From the NCBI RefSeq assembly GCF_001427025.1, contig NZ_LMGA01000001.1:1564042-1628041 (forward strand): a DNA stretch of 64,000 nucleotides, written 5' to 3'. Below, piece by piece: positions 55,185-64,000 of this stretch. The position numbers were made by a program, and so were the translations under genes. Below the pieces are notes generated by a model. It was not told where the DNA came from and searched no databases. It saw only the letters and a list, made by a program, of their open reading frames with translations. Source of the DNA: Mesorhizobium sp. Root554. GTDB taxonomy: Bacteria > Pseudomonadota > Alphaproteobacteria > Rhizobiales > Rhizobiaceae. Each line of letters starts with the position of its first letter. Positions within the stretch are counted from its first letter, which is position 1.

Positions 55185-56390
55185 TCACTCGGCCGGCGCT
55201 TCAATCACCTGCCGGGCACGGCCAAGCGTGAACTGCGCCACGGTGAACGATATGATTGCGCAGATCGCGATGCCGGCCACCATTGGCACCGGCGTGCCAT
55301 CGAAGAAGGCTCCCGACACGCCCATGGCCAGCGCGCCGATGGCGAACTGCAGCGTGCCGAGCAGCGCCGAGGCGGTGCCGGCGATGGCGCCGTGGTCATC
55401 CATGGCCAGCACCGAAGTCGAGGGGATGACCAGGCCGACGAAGCCGTAGCCGACGAACAGCAGTGCCGCCAGCACAGCCAGGCTGTCGATGCCCGACGCC
55501 ATCAGCGCGAACAGCACGATCATCGTGGCGGCGTAGCCGGACACTGCGACGCGCACCACCCGGGCCAGCCCATACTTCTCGGCGAACTTGCCGGTGAGCT
55601 GCGACATGGCGAAGAACGACACCGCGTTGATCGAGAAGAACACGCTGTAGGCCTGCGGCGACAGCCCGTAATGATCGATCAGGATGAAGGACGAACTCGA
55701 CAGATAGACGAAGAAGCTCGAGATCGCGAAGCCGCTGATCGCTGCGAGGCCGAGGAACTTGCGATCACGCAACAGGAAGGCGTAGGCCGAAAGCGCGATG
55801 CCCAGCGAACTGCCGACACGGTCTTTCGGCAGCCGCGTTTCCTTGATCGAGGTCGAGAGCAGCACCACCGCCAGCAGCGCCGCAATCGTCACCGCCCAGA
55901 ACACGCCGCGCCAGCCGAACGCCTCGATGATGAAGGAACCGGTCAGCGGCGCCAGGATCGGTGAGATCGAGAACACCAGCATCAAGAGCGACATCAGCTT
56001 CGCCGCTTCCGTGCCGGTATGCAGGTCGCGCACCACGGCGCGCGGGATCGCCATGCCGGCGCAGGCGCCAAGGCCCTGGAAGAACCGGAACGCGACCAGC
56101 CATTCGATCGACGGCGCCAGCGCCGCGCCGATGCCGCCTGCCATGAACAGCGCCAGCCCGAAATAAAGCGGCGGCTTGCGGCCGACCATGTCGGAGATCG
56201 GACCAACAACGATCTGGCCGAGACCCATCGACAGGAAGAAGATAAGCAGGCTCCACTGTACGGCCGAAGTCGACGCATCGAGATCCTGGCCGATGGACGG
56301 CAGCGCCGGCAGGTACATATCGATGGCAAAGGGGCCGATGGCCGACAAAAGGCCGAGCACAACCGCGAGGCGGAGATAATTGGTAGGCAT
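55185..56390 (-). CDS. Bcr/CflA-type multidrug efflux MFS transporter
   Basis: A 401-residue protein with twelve transmembrane helices. GPFAIDMYLPALPSIGQDL near residue 19 is the Bcr/CflA opening, and GPISDMVGRKPPLYFGLALF near 63 is the MFS loop 2-3 motif. GACAGMAIPRAVVRDL near 112 is a further family feature. It is divergent from a TetR regulator whose operator-like repeat lies in the shared spacer. Confidence 0.93.
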   Translation of the reverse strand: MPTNYLRLAVVLGLLSAIGPFAIDMYLPALPSIGQDLDASTSAVQWSLLIFFLSMGLGQIVVGPISDMVGRKPPLYFGLALFMAGGIGAALAPSIEWLVAFRFFQGLGACAGMAIPRAVVRDLHTGTEAAKLMSLLMLVFSISPILAPLTGSFIIEAFGWRGVFWAVTIAALLAVVLLSTSIKETRLPKDRVGSSLGIALSAYAFLLRDRKFLGLAAISGFAISSFFVYLSSSSFILIDHYGLSPQAYSVFFSINAVSFFAMSQLTGKFAEKYGLARVVRVAVSGYAATMIVLFALMASGIDSLAVLAALLFVGYGFVGLVIPSTSVLAMDDHGAIAGTASALLGTLQFAIGALAMGVSGAFFDGTPVPMVAGIAICAIISFTVAQFTLGRARQVIEAPAE

Positions 56391-56490
56391 GACAATGGCT
56401 TCTTTCAGTCTGGTTCAGCCGGCGGGCGGCATAACCCAAGGACGTTCCATCCCTGACGATTCCGACTCGTGCGAGCCGCAATCCATATTT

Positions 56491-56534
56491 TGATTGACCA
56501 ATTTTTTAGACACACTTGTCCAATTCGTCAATCA
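56491..56534. promoter_or_regulatory. Candidate TetR operator in the spacer next to the efflux gene
   Basis: TGATTGAC (56491-56498) and GTCAATCA (56527-56534) are perfect 8-base inverted repeats, with CCAATT repeated inside. The pair ends 17 bases before the TetR start and 101 bases from the divergent efflux start. Confidence 0.5.
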
Positions 56535-56551
56535 CCTGTATATATTTTTTC

Positions 56552-57232
56552 ATGAAAGCACACGCCTCTCCTGACACTTTCCCGCCACGCGGCCATACAG
56601 CCAAGCGCGTCTCCATCATTGATGCAGCCGGCGCGGTGTTCTGCCGGGAGGGCTTCGCAGGAGCCAATATCGACCTGATCGCGGTCGAAGCCGGCGTATC
56701 GCGGCAGACCGTATATAATCATCACGGCGACAAGGAAAACCTCTTCGTGGCGGTGGTGCGCGACCTGTCGGAACAGTCCAACGCCGGCGTGTTTGCCACG
56801 CTCGCCACCTTCCCCGATCACCCGAAGGACCTCGAGGCCGACCTCGCCGCCTTCGCGGTGCGGCTCAATTGCAACTGCCTCTGCAACCGCGAGGGCAAAT
56901 TCCTGCGCAAGCTCATCCAGGCTGAGGGCGAGCGCTACCCTGAATTGTTCGCCGAGTGGCGCGACGAGGGCTCGACGAAAATCTGGTCCGCTCTTGCTGC
57001 CCGCTTCGCCCGTCTCGCCTATGCAGGGTTCCTCGACATCGACGACCCGGACCTGACGGCGCGGCAGTTCCTGGCCCTCGTCAATGCCGAATTGCAGACC
57101 AAGTTCATGTTCGGCCAGACACCGACGGAAGCCGAAATTCGCAAGGCCGCGGCCAATGCCGTGCGTACCTTCCTCCGCGCTTTCGGCAAGCAGCCGGCAA
57201 AAGCCAGACGGCGTGAAACCATCGAAGCATAG
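56552..57232 (+). CDS. TetR/AcrR family regulator of the efflux pump
   Basis: A 226-residue protein. The N-terminal HTH is IIDAAGAVFCREGFAGANIDLIAVEAGVSRQTVYNHHGDKENLFVAVV at about 18-65. The helical ligand domain has an unusual Cys cluster, NCNCLCNREGKFLRKL, near 111. Placement opposite a Bcr/CflA pump and next to an 8-base inverted repeat implies local repression relieved by an efflux substrate. ATG 56552 is preferred over an upstream TTG at 56516 that would overlap the operator. Confidence 0.9.
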   Translation: MKAHASPDTFPPRGHTAKRVSIIDAAGAVFCREGFAGANIDLIAVEAGVSRQTVYNHHGDKENLFVAVVRDLSEQSNAGVFATLATFPDHPKDLEADLAAFAVRLNCNCLCNREGKFLRKLIQAEGERYPELFAEWRDEGSTKIWSALAARFARLAYAGFLDIDDPDLTARQFLALVNAELQTKFMFGQTPTEAEIRKAAANAVRTFLRAFGKQPAKARRRETIEA

Positions 57233-57401
57233 GGTCAGGACCTGTTAGTCCTGTCGCGGACGACTGTTTGTCCGACCGAATTTTCCGATCAATTTCTGTA
57301 TCGGCCCCTGCCTATCGTCCGGCGGGGCCTTATATCCAGTTTACGAGGCCGCGAAGCTTGATTACAGCTATGCGGGCGATTCAAAGGACCCAGACCGCCG
57401 C

Positions 57402-57941
57402 ATGGCCGACGACCACATCCGATACGACATCCTTACCCAGGAAGCCCTGCGCGGCGTCATGCGCAAGGTCCTGGCCGAGGTTGCGCGCACCGGTCTGCCC
57501 GGCAATCACCACTTCTTCATCACCTTCCTGACCAACGCGCCCGGCGTGCGGATATCCACCCGGCTGCGCGAGCGCTACCCGGAACAGATGACGATTGTCA
57601 TCCAGTTCCAGTATTGGGACCTGAAGGTGTCGGACACCGGTTTCGAGATCGGCCTGTCCTTCTCGGACGTGCCCGAGAAGCTTGAAATCCCGTTCTCCGC
57701 CGTGCGCGGCTTCTACGATCCCTCGGTCAATTTCGAGGTCGAGTTCGACGTCCGGACCGAAGCCCCCATTGCGGCGACGGCGGAAAATGTCGAAACCGGC
57801 CCCGTCGCAATCCCGACGGAGAAAAAGCCGGAAAGCAAGAAGGCCGCCGATGCGGCCAAGACGGCCGCGGCCGCGGCGGCAGCCGATCCGTCCGGCAAAG
57901 GCGCCGACGTCGTGTCGCTCGACGCCTTCCGCAAGAAATAA
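57402..57941 (+). CDS. sspB: SspB-type ClpXP adaptor (alphaproteobacterial)
   Basis: A 179-residue adaptor. The N-terminal 115 residues form the tag-binding SspB fold (DILTQEALRGVMRKVLAEVARTGLPGNHHFFITFLT, then PEQMTIVIQFQYWDL). A flexible Ala/Lys/Glu linker and the conserved ClpX-docking tail ADVVSLDAFRKK follow. It binds ssrA-tagged proteins and hands them to ClpXP. The cognate tmRNA is at 46096. The next two small genes follow at 14 and 4 bases. Confidence 0.95.
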   Translation: MADDHIRYDILTQEALRGVMRKVLAEVARTGLPGNHHFFITFLTNAPGVRISTRLRERYPEQMTIVIQFQYWDLKVSDTGFEIGLSFSDVPEKLEIPFSAVRGFYDPSVNFEVEFDVRTEAPIAATAENVETGPVAIPTEKKPESKKAADAAKTAAAAAAADPSGKGADVVSLDAFRKK

Positions 57942-57955
57942 GCTTCAGCACGGCC

Positions 57956-58153
57956 ATGGCCGAAATCGTCAACCTCCGCCAGGCCCGCAAACGCAAGGCG
58001 CGCGCCGACAAGGAGCGCACGGCCGAGCAGAACCGCCTCCAGCACGGGCGCACGACGTCCGATCAGGTGCAGCGACGGCTGGCCAGCGAAAAGGCCAACC
58101 GCTTGCTCGACGGCCACCGGTTGGAGCCCCATCCTCCTTCGGAGGACGAGTGA
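57956..58153 (+). CDS. DUF4169 family small protein
   Basis: A 65-residue, very hydrophilic protein that opens MAEIVNLRQARKRKARADKERTAEQNR, the DUF4169 signature. It is probably helical and basic. The function is unknown. It is regularly found between sspB and a ribbon-helix-helix gene in Rhizobiales, as here. Confidence 0.85.
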   Translation: MAEIVNLRQARKRKARADKERTAEQNRLQHGRTTSDQVQRRLASEKANRLLDGHRLEPHPPSEDE

Positions 58154-58157
58154 AACC

Positions 58158-58379
58158 GTGAGCGCGGTCGAGAAGCGATCCGTCAGCATACGCGGGCACC
58201 GCACCAGCTACTCGCTGGAAAAGCCGTTCAACGACGAACTCATTGCTCTCGCCGCCGCACGGAACGTGACGCTGGCGGCATTGATTGCCGAGATCGACGA
58301 AGGCAGACCCCGCGAAAGCAATTTGTCGTCAGCGCTGCGGATTTATGTCCTCGAGCAGGTCAAGTCCGCCCGCCGCTGA
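58158..58379 (+). CDS. Ribbon-helix-helix domain protein
   Basis: A 73-residue protein with KRSVSIRGHRTSYSLEKPFNDELIALAAARNVTLAALIAEID, a single RHH DNA-binding-like domain. It begins with GTG, four bases after the DUF4169 stop. No toxin or other partner is adjacent, so a toxin-antitoxin role is not supported. It may be a small regulator. Confidence 0.8.
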   Translation: MSAVEKRSVSIRGHRTSYSLEKPFNDELIALAAARNVTLAALIAEIDEGRPRESNLSSALRIYVLEQVKSARR

Positions 58380-58462
58380 TATAGCCTGCGTCCGCAAAGG
58401 CTCGCGAACAACACCCGATCATCAGGCATCCTGGCTATCCGCATACGAATGACAGCCCAAAA

Positions 58463-61400
58463 TCATTGAGTGTCGAACACGTCTCCCAGCGGCGACGCGT
58501 CCGGCTGGCGCAGCGGTGTTGGCTGTGGCGCCGGGGATGGCACCGGTGTCCGTTCCGCAGGAGGCGCGGGCTGGGGAGCCGGCTGAGACGCCGGGCTGCT
58601 GGCCTTGCGTTCCGCCTCCTGCCTGGCCTTTTCCTCCGACGCGATGCGCTGCGCTTCCTCGGCCTTGCGCTCGATTTCCTCGGCGACGGCTTTTTCAGCC
58701 GCCTTGCGTCCGGCTTCCTCGGCCGCAGCTTTTTCAGCGGCTTTCACCTTCTCTGCGTCCGCCGCCGCCTTCGCTTCGGCATCGGCCTTCGCCCTGGCGG
58801 CTTCTTCCGCGGCCTTTCTGTCTTCCTCGGCCTTGCGGGCCGCTTCCTCCTGCTGGCGGCGCAGTTCCGCGGCCGCACGCGTGCGTTCATCCTGCAGCGC
58901 AGCGTAATAGCGGACCTCGCGGCGCAGCCGTTGCTTTTCCAGCAATGAGGCCTGCATCGCCTCGACGCGTCGCTGCTCCTTCTCCAGCGCGCGCTGCGTC
59001 AGGAATTGCGCCAGCGGCGCACTGTCGAATGTCCGCACCGTCGCGCCAGGCGCACCGTCGAGACTGAAGTTCACGATCGGCTCCGAACCGACCAGCGCCT
59101 CGTCGCCCGGCCGGTAGGCGATCGCGCCGCGCGCCGCGACGGTGCCGGCGTTCAGGTCGGCGCTCAGATCGGCGCTCAGCGTCGCCGCCGGGTTTTCGAA
59201 GGTGACGGGCGGCGCCCGCAGCGTCCCGTTGGCAAGCGTGAAGGCGATGTCGGTATCGGCGGCGCCGAAACTGCCGGCTGCCGCCAGCGGCGGCGCAAAA
59301 GCGGCGGTTTTCCCGGCATCGATGTCGCGCCCGATGGCGTCGGCCTGCGTGATGAAAGCCGGAAACGCCTGCGGATTGACGTTGGCGATCGTCAGCCCCT
59401 TCAGCGAGACCGTCCCCGAGCCGGAAAGCGATGCGATCATCGCATCCACCGACTTGCCGCTGGTGGAAACCGTCGTCGTGAGCCCCGCCGCTCCGGTTAG
59501 GCCGGCATCGGGCAGCATCATCGTCAGGTCCGTGCCGGAAAGCGTCGCCTGGCCGGTGAAAAGGCCGGTGCCGCCATTGTTCTTCAGCTCGAACAGTCCG
59601 GCCAACTCGCCACCGAACAGTTTGCCCTTGATGTTCGAGACCGAAAGCGCCTCGTCGCCCAGTTTGAAAGCCATTGTCGCATCGTAGACCGTGGCGAAGG
59701 CGCCGGCCGCCAGCGCGCCGGTGCGGATGTCCAGGTCGGCGGTAAAGGGGGCGTTCGACTTTCCGGAGAAAGGAGCAACCGGCCAGCCCTCGGCGACGCT
59801 TTCCAAGGCGGTGCTGCCGAAAAGCATGGTCGCCACCGGTTCAAGATCCAGTTCGTCCAGTTCCAGCGCACCGGCCAGATGCGGCCGCCCGTCCTTGATC
59901 TCGGCATTGATGTCGCCCGCGACCGCCGCCTCGTTGATCGTTCCGTTGAGCCCGCTCAGCACCAGCAGGCCGCTGCCATAATCGGCGTCGGCGGCCAAGG
60001 TCGTGCCCATGCCAGCGCCCATGCCGGGCAGCGCGATGCCGGTCGTCATCAGCCACGGTTCGAGGTCGGCGGCGTCGAGGCTGGCCCTGCCCCTCGCAAC
60101 GGCGCCCTGCTGACCATTCGCCACTGTTCCATTGAAGGTGAAGCTGAAATCATTGCCGGAAAGCCCGAACTGGGTGGAAAGACCGTCGCGCAACGTTCCC
60201 TTGGCGGACAGGTCGGTGCTGCCCTCGCCCGCCACCCCGAGCGGCAGAACCGGGACGCCGTAAAGCGCCAGCAGCGCGGTCGCGTCGTCATTCTTGGCGT
60301 TGAACGTCACGGTGAGTGGCGCATTCGCCAGATCGTCCGGCCTGCCCTGTCCCGAGAGCGAGGCGGAAAAGGCCGAGCCGCCGGCGCTGCCATGCGACGA
60401 CAGCGCCACGCCGATGCTGCCATCGCCAGTGCCGGCCATGCTGGCGACCAGATCGACCTGCGCTTCATTGAACAGGCCCGGATAAGCCCTTGCGCGCGCC
60501 GCGAGCCCCTTCACGACCGCATTGCCCGGATAATGCCGCGCCGCCGCATCGATCAGCGGCGCAAGATCCAGCGACACGACCGATGCATCGATATTGCCGG
60601 TCGGATTGGCTGGGAAATCCTCGATGCGTCCGGTGGCGCTTATGGCCGCGCCTGCGAGCCCGTCGACCGAAAGCCGATCGATTTCCAGCGTGCCGGCGCG
60701 CAGCCGCAGCGCCGTGTCGATCCTGTCGGCGGTCAGGCCGGCGGCGGTGACGGGCCCGGCCTTGATCTGGAAATCGAGATCGCGGTCGGCAAAGCGGTTG
60801 GCGCCCTTGTCGGAAACGAAAAGCGAGACGAACGCCGTCAGCCCCTCGACGTCCAGTTCATCGCCGTCCAGCTTCATCTGCACCGAAGGCCGAGCGTTTT
60901 CCGGTTGGGCGGAATCGATCGAGCCGTGGAATCTGGCTTTGCCAAGGATCAGTTCGAGATCGCTGAAGGTCTGGCGCGCGTCGGTCATGTCGACGTTCGC
61001 CTTGAAGCCGGCGGCCGGAAGACGGCGGATCGCCTCATCGATATCCTTTGAAAGCCAGGCTGCGAAACCGGAAGGCTGCGCCACGGCAAGCAGCAGCGAA
61101 CCCTTGAAGCCCAGCCGGCCGGCGACGCTCACCGCCCCGCTTGCCTCGAGTTTCGTGCGGCCGGGCAAGGTCGCAGCCAGCGATTTGACGGTCCACCCGG
61201 TTGGCGCGGGCTCTGCCGAAAGCCTGACATCGCGGATTGTCGTGTCGCCCGCCACCACCGCCGGCAGCTTCACTTCGACCGTGCCTGGAATCGTCGGCTT
61301 AGGCAGGTCGAGCAGCGCGGTTTCAAGCCCCGACACGCGTTGCGCCAGCGTCAGCGCGGCCTTGGTATCGGCGCCGACCGCCTCATCGAACTGCACCTGG

Positions 61401-62371
61401 GCGCCGCTGGCCTCGACGGCGAAGCGCGGAGCCGGCCCGAGATCGACCGACGCCTTTCCGTCCGCCGTGTAGGGATTGTTCAGCGGACCGGTTTCGAAAC
61501 GGAAAGCGTCGACCGTCAGCTTGCGATGATCGAGTTGGAACTTGCCGTTCAACCTGTATCCGGGTTCCGCCTTGCCCGCGCTGACCTTGACCGGCTCGCC
61601 GTCGCTGCCGCGCAGTTGCGCAGTGTTCTTGTCGTCGCCGGCGATCCTGAACTGTCCTGAATAATCCGCCCCGCCCTTGTCGATGCGGGCGGTGCCGTCA
61701 GTCTCGACGGTCAGCGGATAGGCGTCGGGGTCGGCCCTGACACGGACCCTGAGCGCGCCGGTCTCATCCACTCTTCCCGTCGCCACGGCAATTTTCGTCC
61801 GCATGCCGTCGATGCGCAGCGACCCGTCCAGCCGCCAGGGACCGGCCAGCGATTTGGCCGAGATCGTGCTGTTGATCTCCGACAGCAGGTGTTTGCGCGC
61901 TCCGGACTCATGCAGAATCGTCACCTGTCCTTCGGTGACGGTGAGCTTTTCAATGGCGACGTGGCCGGCATCGAAGGGCGAGGAGGGGCGGATCGCCCAG
62001 TCGACGCCACCGTCCGCGGCGATATCCACCGTCGCCCTCGGCCGCACCAGCCGCATGTCGTAGATCAGCACTTCGCCGCGCAGGAAAGGCGCCAGCTCGG
62101 CGTCCATTGAAAAGGTTTCCACGGTCATGGCCGGCTGCCCGTCAGGGCCGCCCGCGACCGACACGTCGCTGAACGTCACCGATGGAAACGGCAGCAGCCT
62201 CGCCGTTGCGTCGCCCTTCACCGTTACCTTGCGGCCGAGTATGGCGCTCGCCTCGCGCTCGAAATCGGCCCGGTAGCCAGTCCAGTCGATAAAGGGAGGC
62301 GCCACCAGCGCCGCAAGCAGCACCAGCACGAAAAGACCGCCGAATATAACAAACAGGCGAGCGAGCATCAC
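58463..62371 (-). CDS. Giant AsmA family protein with TolA-like C-terminal tail
   Basis: A 1302-residue protein. One N-terminal transmembrane helix (LFVIFGGLFVLVLLAALVAPPFIDW) is followed by AsmA-type beta-groove repeats through most of its length, for example TVKGDATARLLPFPSVTFSDVSVAG near 50. The last 200 or so residues change to an Ala/Glu/Lys-rich helix (about 1150-1265) and a Pro-rich end (PAPQPAPPAERTPVPSP). AsmA proteins are implicated in moving phospholipids between inner and outer membranes. The tail is not part of the usual domain and may reach across the envelope. Confidence 0.9.
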   Translation of the reverse strand: MMLARLFVIFGGLFVLVLLAALVAPPFIDWTGYRADFEREASAILGRKVTVKGDATARLLPFPSVTFSDVSVAGGPDGQPAMTVETFSMDAELAPFLRGEVLIYDMRLVRPRATVDIAADGGVDWAIRPSSPFDAGHVAIEKLTVTEGQVTILHESGARKHLLSEINSTISAKSLAGPWRLDGSLRIDGMRTKIAVATGRVDETGALRVRVRADPDAYPLTVETDGTARIDKGGADYSGQFRIAGDDKNTAQLRGSDGEPVKVSAGKAEPGYRLNGKFQLDHRKLTVDAFRFETGPLNNPYTADGKASVDLGPAPRFAVEASGAQVQFDEAVGADTKAALTLAQRVSGLETALLDLPKPTIPGTVEVKLPAVVAGDTTIRDVRLSAEPAPTGWTVKSLAATLPGRTKLEASGAVSVAGRLGFKGSLLLAVAQPSGFAAWLSKDIDEAIRRLPAAGFKANVDMTDARQTFSDLELILGKARFHGSIDSAQPENARPSVQMKLDGDELDVEGLTAFVSLFVSDKGANRFADRDLDFQIKAGPVTAAGLTADRIDTALRLRAGTLEIDRLSVDGLAGAAISATGRIEDFPANPTGNIDASVVSLDLAPLIDAAARHYPGNAVVKGLAARARAYPGLFNEAQVDLVASMAGTGDGSIGVALSSHGSAGGSAFSASLSGQGRPDDLANAPLTVTFNAKNDDATALLALYGVPVLPLGVAGEGSTDLSAKGTLRDGLSTQFGLSGNDFSFTFNGTVANGQQGAVARGRASLDAADLEPWLMTTGIALPGMGAGMGTTLAADADYGSGLLVLSGLNGTINEAAVAGDINAEIKDGRPHLAGALELDELDLEPVATMLFGSTALESVAEGWPVAPFSGKSNAPFTADLDIRTGALAAGAFATVYDATMAFKLGDEALSVSNIKGKLFGGELAGLFELKNNGGTGLFTGQATLSGTDLTMMLPDAGLTGAAGLTTTVSTSGKSVDAMIASLSGSGTVSLKGLTIANVNPQAFPAFITQADAIGRDIDAGKTAAFAPPLAAAGSFGAADTDIAFTLANGTLRAPPVTFENPAATLSADLSADLNAGTVAARGAIAYRPGDEALVGSEPIVNFSLDGAPGATVRTFDSAPLAQFLTQRALEKEQRRVEAMQASLLEKQRLRREVRYYAALQDERTRAAAELRRQQEEAARKAEEDRKAAEEAARAKADAEAKAAADAEKVKAAEKAAAEEAGRKAAEKAVAEEIERKAEEAQRIASEEKARQEAERKASSPASQPAPQPAPPAERTPVPSPAPQPTPLRQPDASPLGDVFDTQ

Positions 62372-62536
62372 CCCGACATATTTTTAGGAACCCAACGCAC
62401 TCTAGCCGCATTGGCGTGTCGATAAAGTGGCAATTCGTTAAGCCTGCCCTTTTCCAGGCTGCGGAGCGAAACACTGGGTGTCTTGCGCGCGTTATCGACT
62501 TTGCATAGGATTTTCCTGCGGGAGAAAGGTGAAGAC

Positions 62537-62947
62537 ATGCTGAGGTTTATTGCTGTTTTCTTCGTTGCATTCGCAGGCTGGGGATTGTCGCCTGCCGCGG
62601 CTCAGGGGCGAGCCATCGCCTGCGAATCGCAGGGCAATCAGTACACCGAGTGCCGGTCCTATTTCCGCGCCCCTGTGATCGTCCAGCAGAGGTCGAAGCG
62701 CAGTTGCGTGCGTAACCGCACATGGGGCTATGAGCGCGGCATCATCTGGGTGGACAATGGCTGCCGCGCCGTGTTCGCCGAAGGCGCCCGCCCGCGCTAC
62801 CGCTCTGACTACGGCCGGAGATATGACAACCGCCGCTACGACGACGAGGACGACAGCGGCATCATGATCATGCCCGGTGACGACTTGTATGGCCGGCGTC
62901 GCGGAGAAGGCCCGCCTCCCTGCCCGTTCGGCGGGTGCCGGGACTGA
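62537..62947 (+). CDS. DUF3011 family secreted protein
   Basis: The 136-residue protein has a signal peptide to about residue 22 (VAFAGWGLSPAAAQ). It then has IACESQGNQYTECRSYFRAPVIVQQRSKRSCVRNRTWGYERGIIWVDNGCRAVF, the DUF3011 pattern with four conserved Cys. A Tyr/Arg/Asp-rich tail follows. AAAGGTGA precedes the chosen ATG. The function is unknown; it is probably an envelope protein. Confidence 0.85.
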   Translation: MLRFIAVFFVAFAGWGLSPAAAQGRAIACESQGNQYTECRSYFRAPVIVQQRSKRSCVRNRTWGYERGIIWVDNGCRAVFAEGARPRYRSDYGRRYDNRRYDDEDDSGIMIMPGDDLYGRRRGEGPPPCPFGGCRD

Positions 62948-63009
62948 CGGACACCCTGCCGGACTTCAAGACCCGGCGACCCTGATTTCCCGTAAGCGCG
63001 GCAGGCCGG

Positions 63010-64000
63010 TCAGGTCTGCGCCGGCAGGATTTTTCCCGGGTTCATGATGTCGAGCGGGTCGAGCGCCTGCTTGATTGTGCGCATCACGTCGACGCCATGC
63101 CCGAGTTCCTTCCGCAGGAACCCGGCCTTGCCCTGGCCGATGCCGTGTTCACCCGTACAGGTGCCGTCCATGCGGATTGCGCGTTCGTTGAGCCGCGCGA
63201 CGAATTTTTCCACCAGCGCGATCTCCTTCGGATCTTCCGGGTCCATCAGCGCCAGAACGTGGAAGTTGCCGTCGCCGGCATGGCCGACAATCGGCGCGAT
63301 CAACCCCATTTCGGCGATGTCGGCTTCCGTTTCCGTCACGCATTCGGCCAGCCGCGATATCGGCACGCAGACATCGGTCGACAGGCCCTTGGCGCCGGGC
63401 CGCAGCGTCAGCGACGCCCAGTAGGCTTCATGCCGCGCCTTCCATAATTTGGCCCGCTCTTCCGCCACGCTGGTCCACAGAAACGGTCCGCCGCCCTGCT
63501 CCTCGGCGATCATGCCAAACGTCTCGGCCTGCTCGGCCACGCTCGCCTCGCTGCCGTGGAACTCGACGAACAGGCAAGGGCTTTCCGGATAGTCCAGCCT
63601 GGAATAGGTCTTCATCGCCCGCATCTGCAGGGCGTTCACCAATTCGATCCGCGCCACCGGGATGCCCATCTGGATCGTCGCGATCACCGCCTGGCAGGCG
63701 GCGTCGAGGCTCGGAAACGGGCAGACGCCGCCGGAAATCGCCTGCGGAATGCCCTGCAATTTCAACGTCAGCGCGGTGATGACGCCAAGCGTGCCTTCCG
63801 AGCCGATCAGTAGCCGGGTCAAATCATAGCCGGCGGCGCTCTTCTTGGCCCGCTTGCCGGTCGTGACAACTTCGCCGCTCGCCATCACCGCCGTCAGCGA
63901 CAGCACATTCTCGCGCATCGTGCCGTAGCGCACCGCATTGGTGCCGGAAGCGCGCGTCGCCGCCATGCCGCCAAGCGTGGCATTGGCGCCGGGATCGATG
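63010..64000 (-). CDS. FAD-linked oxidase (D-lactate/glycolate dehydrogenase type), N-terminus outside the window
   Basis: About 330 residues are visible. The frame is open to the window end and begins within the FAD-binding motif DPGANATLGGMAATRASGTNAVRYGTM. DLTRLLIGSEGTLGVITALTLKL follows, and the C-terminal cap ends GTCTGEHGIGQGKAGFL and ALDPLDIMNPGKIL, typical of the VAO-type FAD-linked oxidases. Candidates are D-lactate dehydrogenase (cytochrome) or GlcD. The visible part does not decide. Confidence 0.9.
   Translation of the reverse strand, partial: IDPGANATLGGMAATRASGTNAVRYGTMRENVLSLTAVMASGEVVTTGKRAKKSAAGYDLTRLLIGSEGTLGVITALTLKLQGIPQAISGGVCPFPSLDAACQAVIATIQMGIPVARIELVNALQMRAMKTYSRLDYPESPCLFVEFHGSEASVAEQAETFGMIAEEQGGGPFLWTSVAEERAKLWKARHEAYWASLTLRPGAKGLSTDVCVPISRLAECVTETEADIAEMGLIAPIVGHAGDGNFHVLALMDPEDPKEIALVEKFVARLNERAIRMDGTCTGEHGIGQGKAGFLRKELGHGVDVMRTIKQALDPLDIMNPGKILPAQT

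Noticed and set aside
58158-58379. Ribbon-helix-helix gene as an antitoxin
   Set aside because: No toxin gene is adjacent, and the sspB-DUF4169-RHH order is a common arrangement in Rhizobiales.

Overview
The window looks like chromosomal DNA of a Hyphomicrobiales alphaproteobacterium, most likely Phyllobacteriaceae (Mesorhizobium-like). The evidence is high GC content, a circularly permuted two-piece tmRNA with the alphaproteobacterial tag ANDNYAEARLAA, an alpha-type SspB, an arsenic operon that uses an aquaglyceroporin as in Sinorhizobium, a probable EcfG-type stress promoter, rhizobial palindromic repeats, and the gene order folA/hflKC/degP/serB/miaA/ilv. This assignment is inferred from gene content, not from a phylogenetic marker.

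Layout. 1-3653: end of a cobalamin operon (cobA, cobB, cobS, cobT), with cobF alone at 38035. 3687-7692: a small proline-rich stress peptide, an HPP-CBS membrane protein, a bile-acid-symporter-like carrier, tRNA-Lys, a glycine-zipper lipoprotein and a PhzF protein. 7804-11002: a MacAB-like export system. 11024-15647: Nudix, EEP nuclease, BA14K protein, ilvC and a TetR regulator, with two families of intergenic repeats. 15951-18148: an unfamiliar cassette in which a lipoprotein and two membrane-anchored helix-turn-helix proteins share one extracytoplasmic domain; this is my main candidate for an undescribed system. 18181-24566: kup, pdxJ, a STAS-like protein, a RecD-like helicase, a LysE exporter, ilvH and a vapBC-type module. 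24623-30649: ilvB with an attenuator leader, a HerA-like ATPase, a diguanylate cyclase and miaA. 30648-38805: serB, GNAT, degP, DUF2065, hflC, hflK, folA, DUF4424 and cobF. 38860-45890: a second vapBC-type module, modE-like/modCBA, arsR-arsC-aqpS, thyA and DUF2853.

46096-52178 starts at ssrA (tmRNA) and looks like an inserted segment: a two-gene ABC exporter with one degenerate ATPase site, a decayed reading frame, and a nucleotidyltransferase-family protein of the kind found in some peptide-modification clusters. 52179-64000 returns to ordinary chromosome: GMC oxidoreductase, an AAA protein, an F420-type reductase, a Bcr/CflA pump with its TetR regulator, sspB-DUF4169-RHH, a very large AsmA protein, a DUF3011 protein and the end of an FAD-linked oxidase.

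How the parts connect. The branched-chain amino acid genes ilvB, ilvH and ilvC are split by a toxin-antitoxin pair and are controlled upstream by a leader peptide and terminator. ssrA and sspB together supply tagging and delivery of stalled-ribosome products to ClpXP. hflKC and degP handle envelope quality control. Many genes overlap by ATGA, TGATG or TTGA junctions, which suggests widespread translational coupling.
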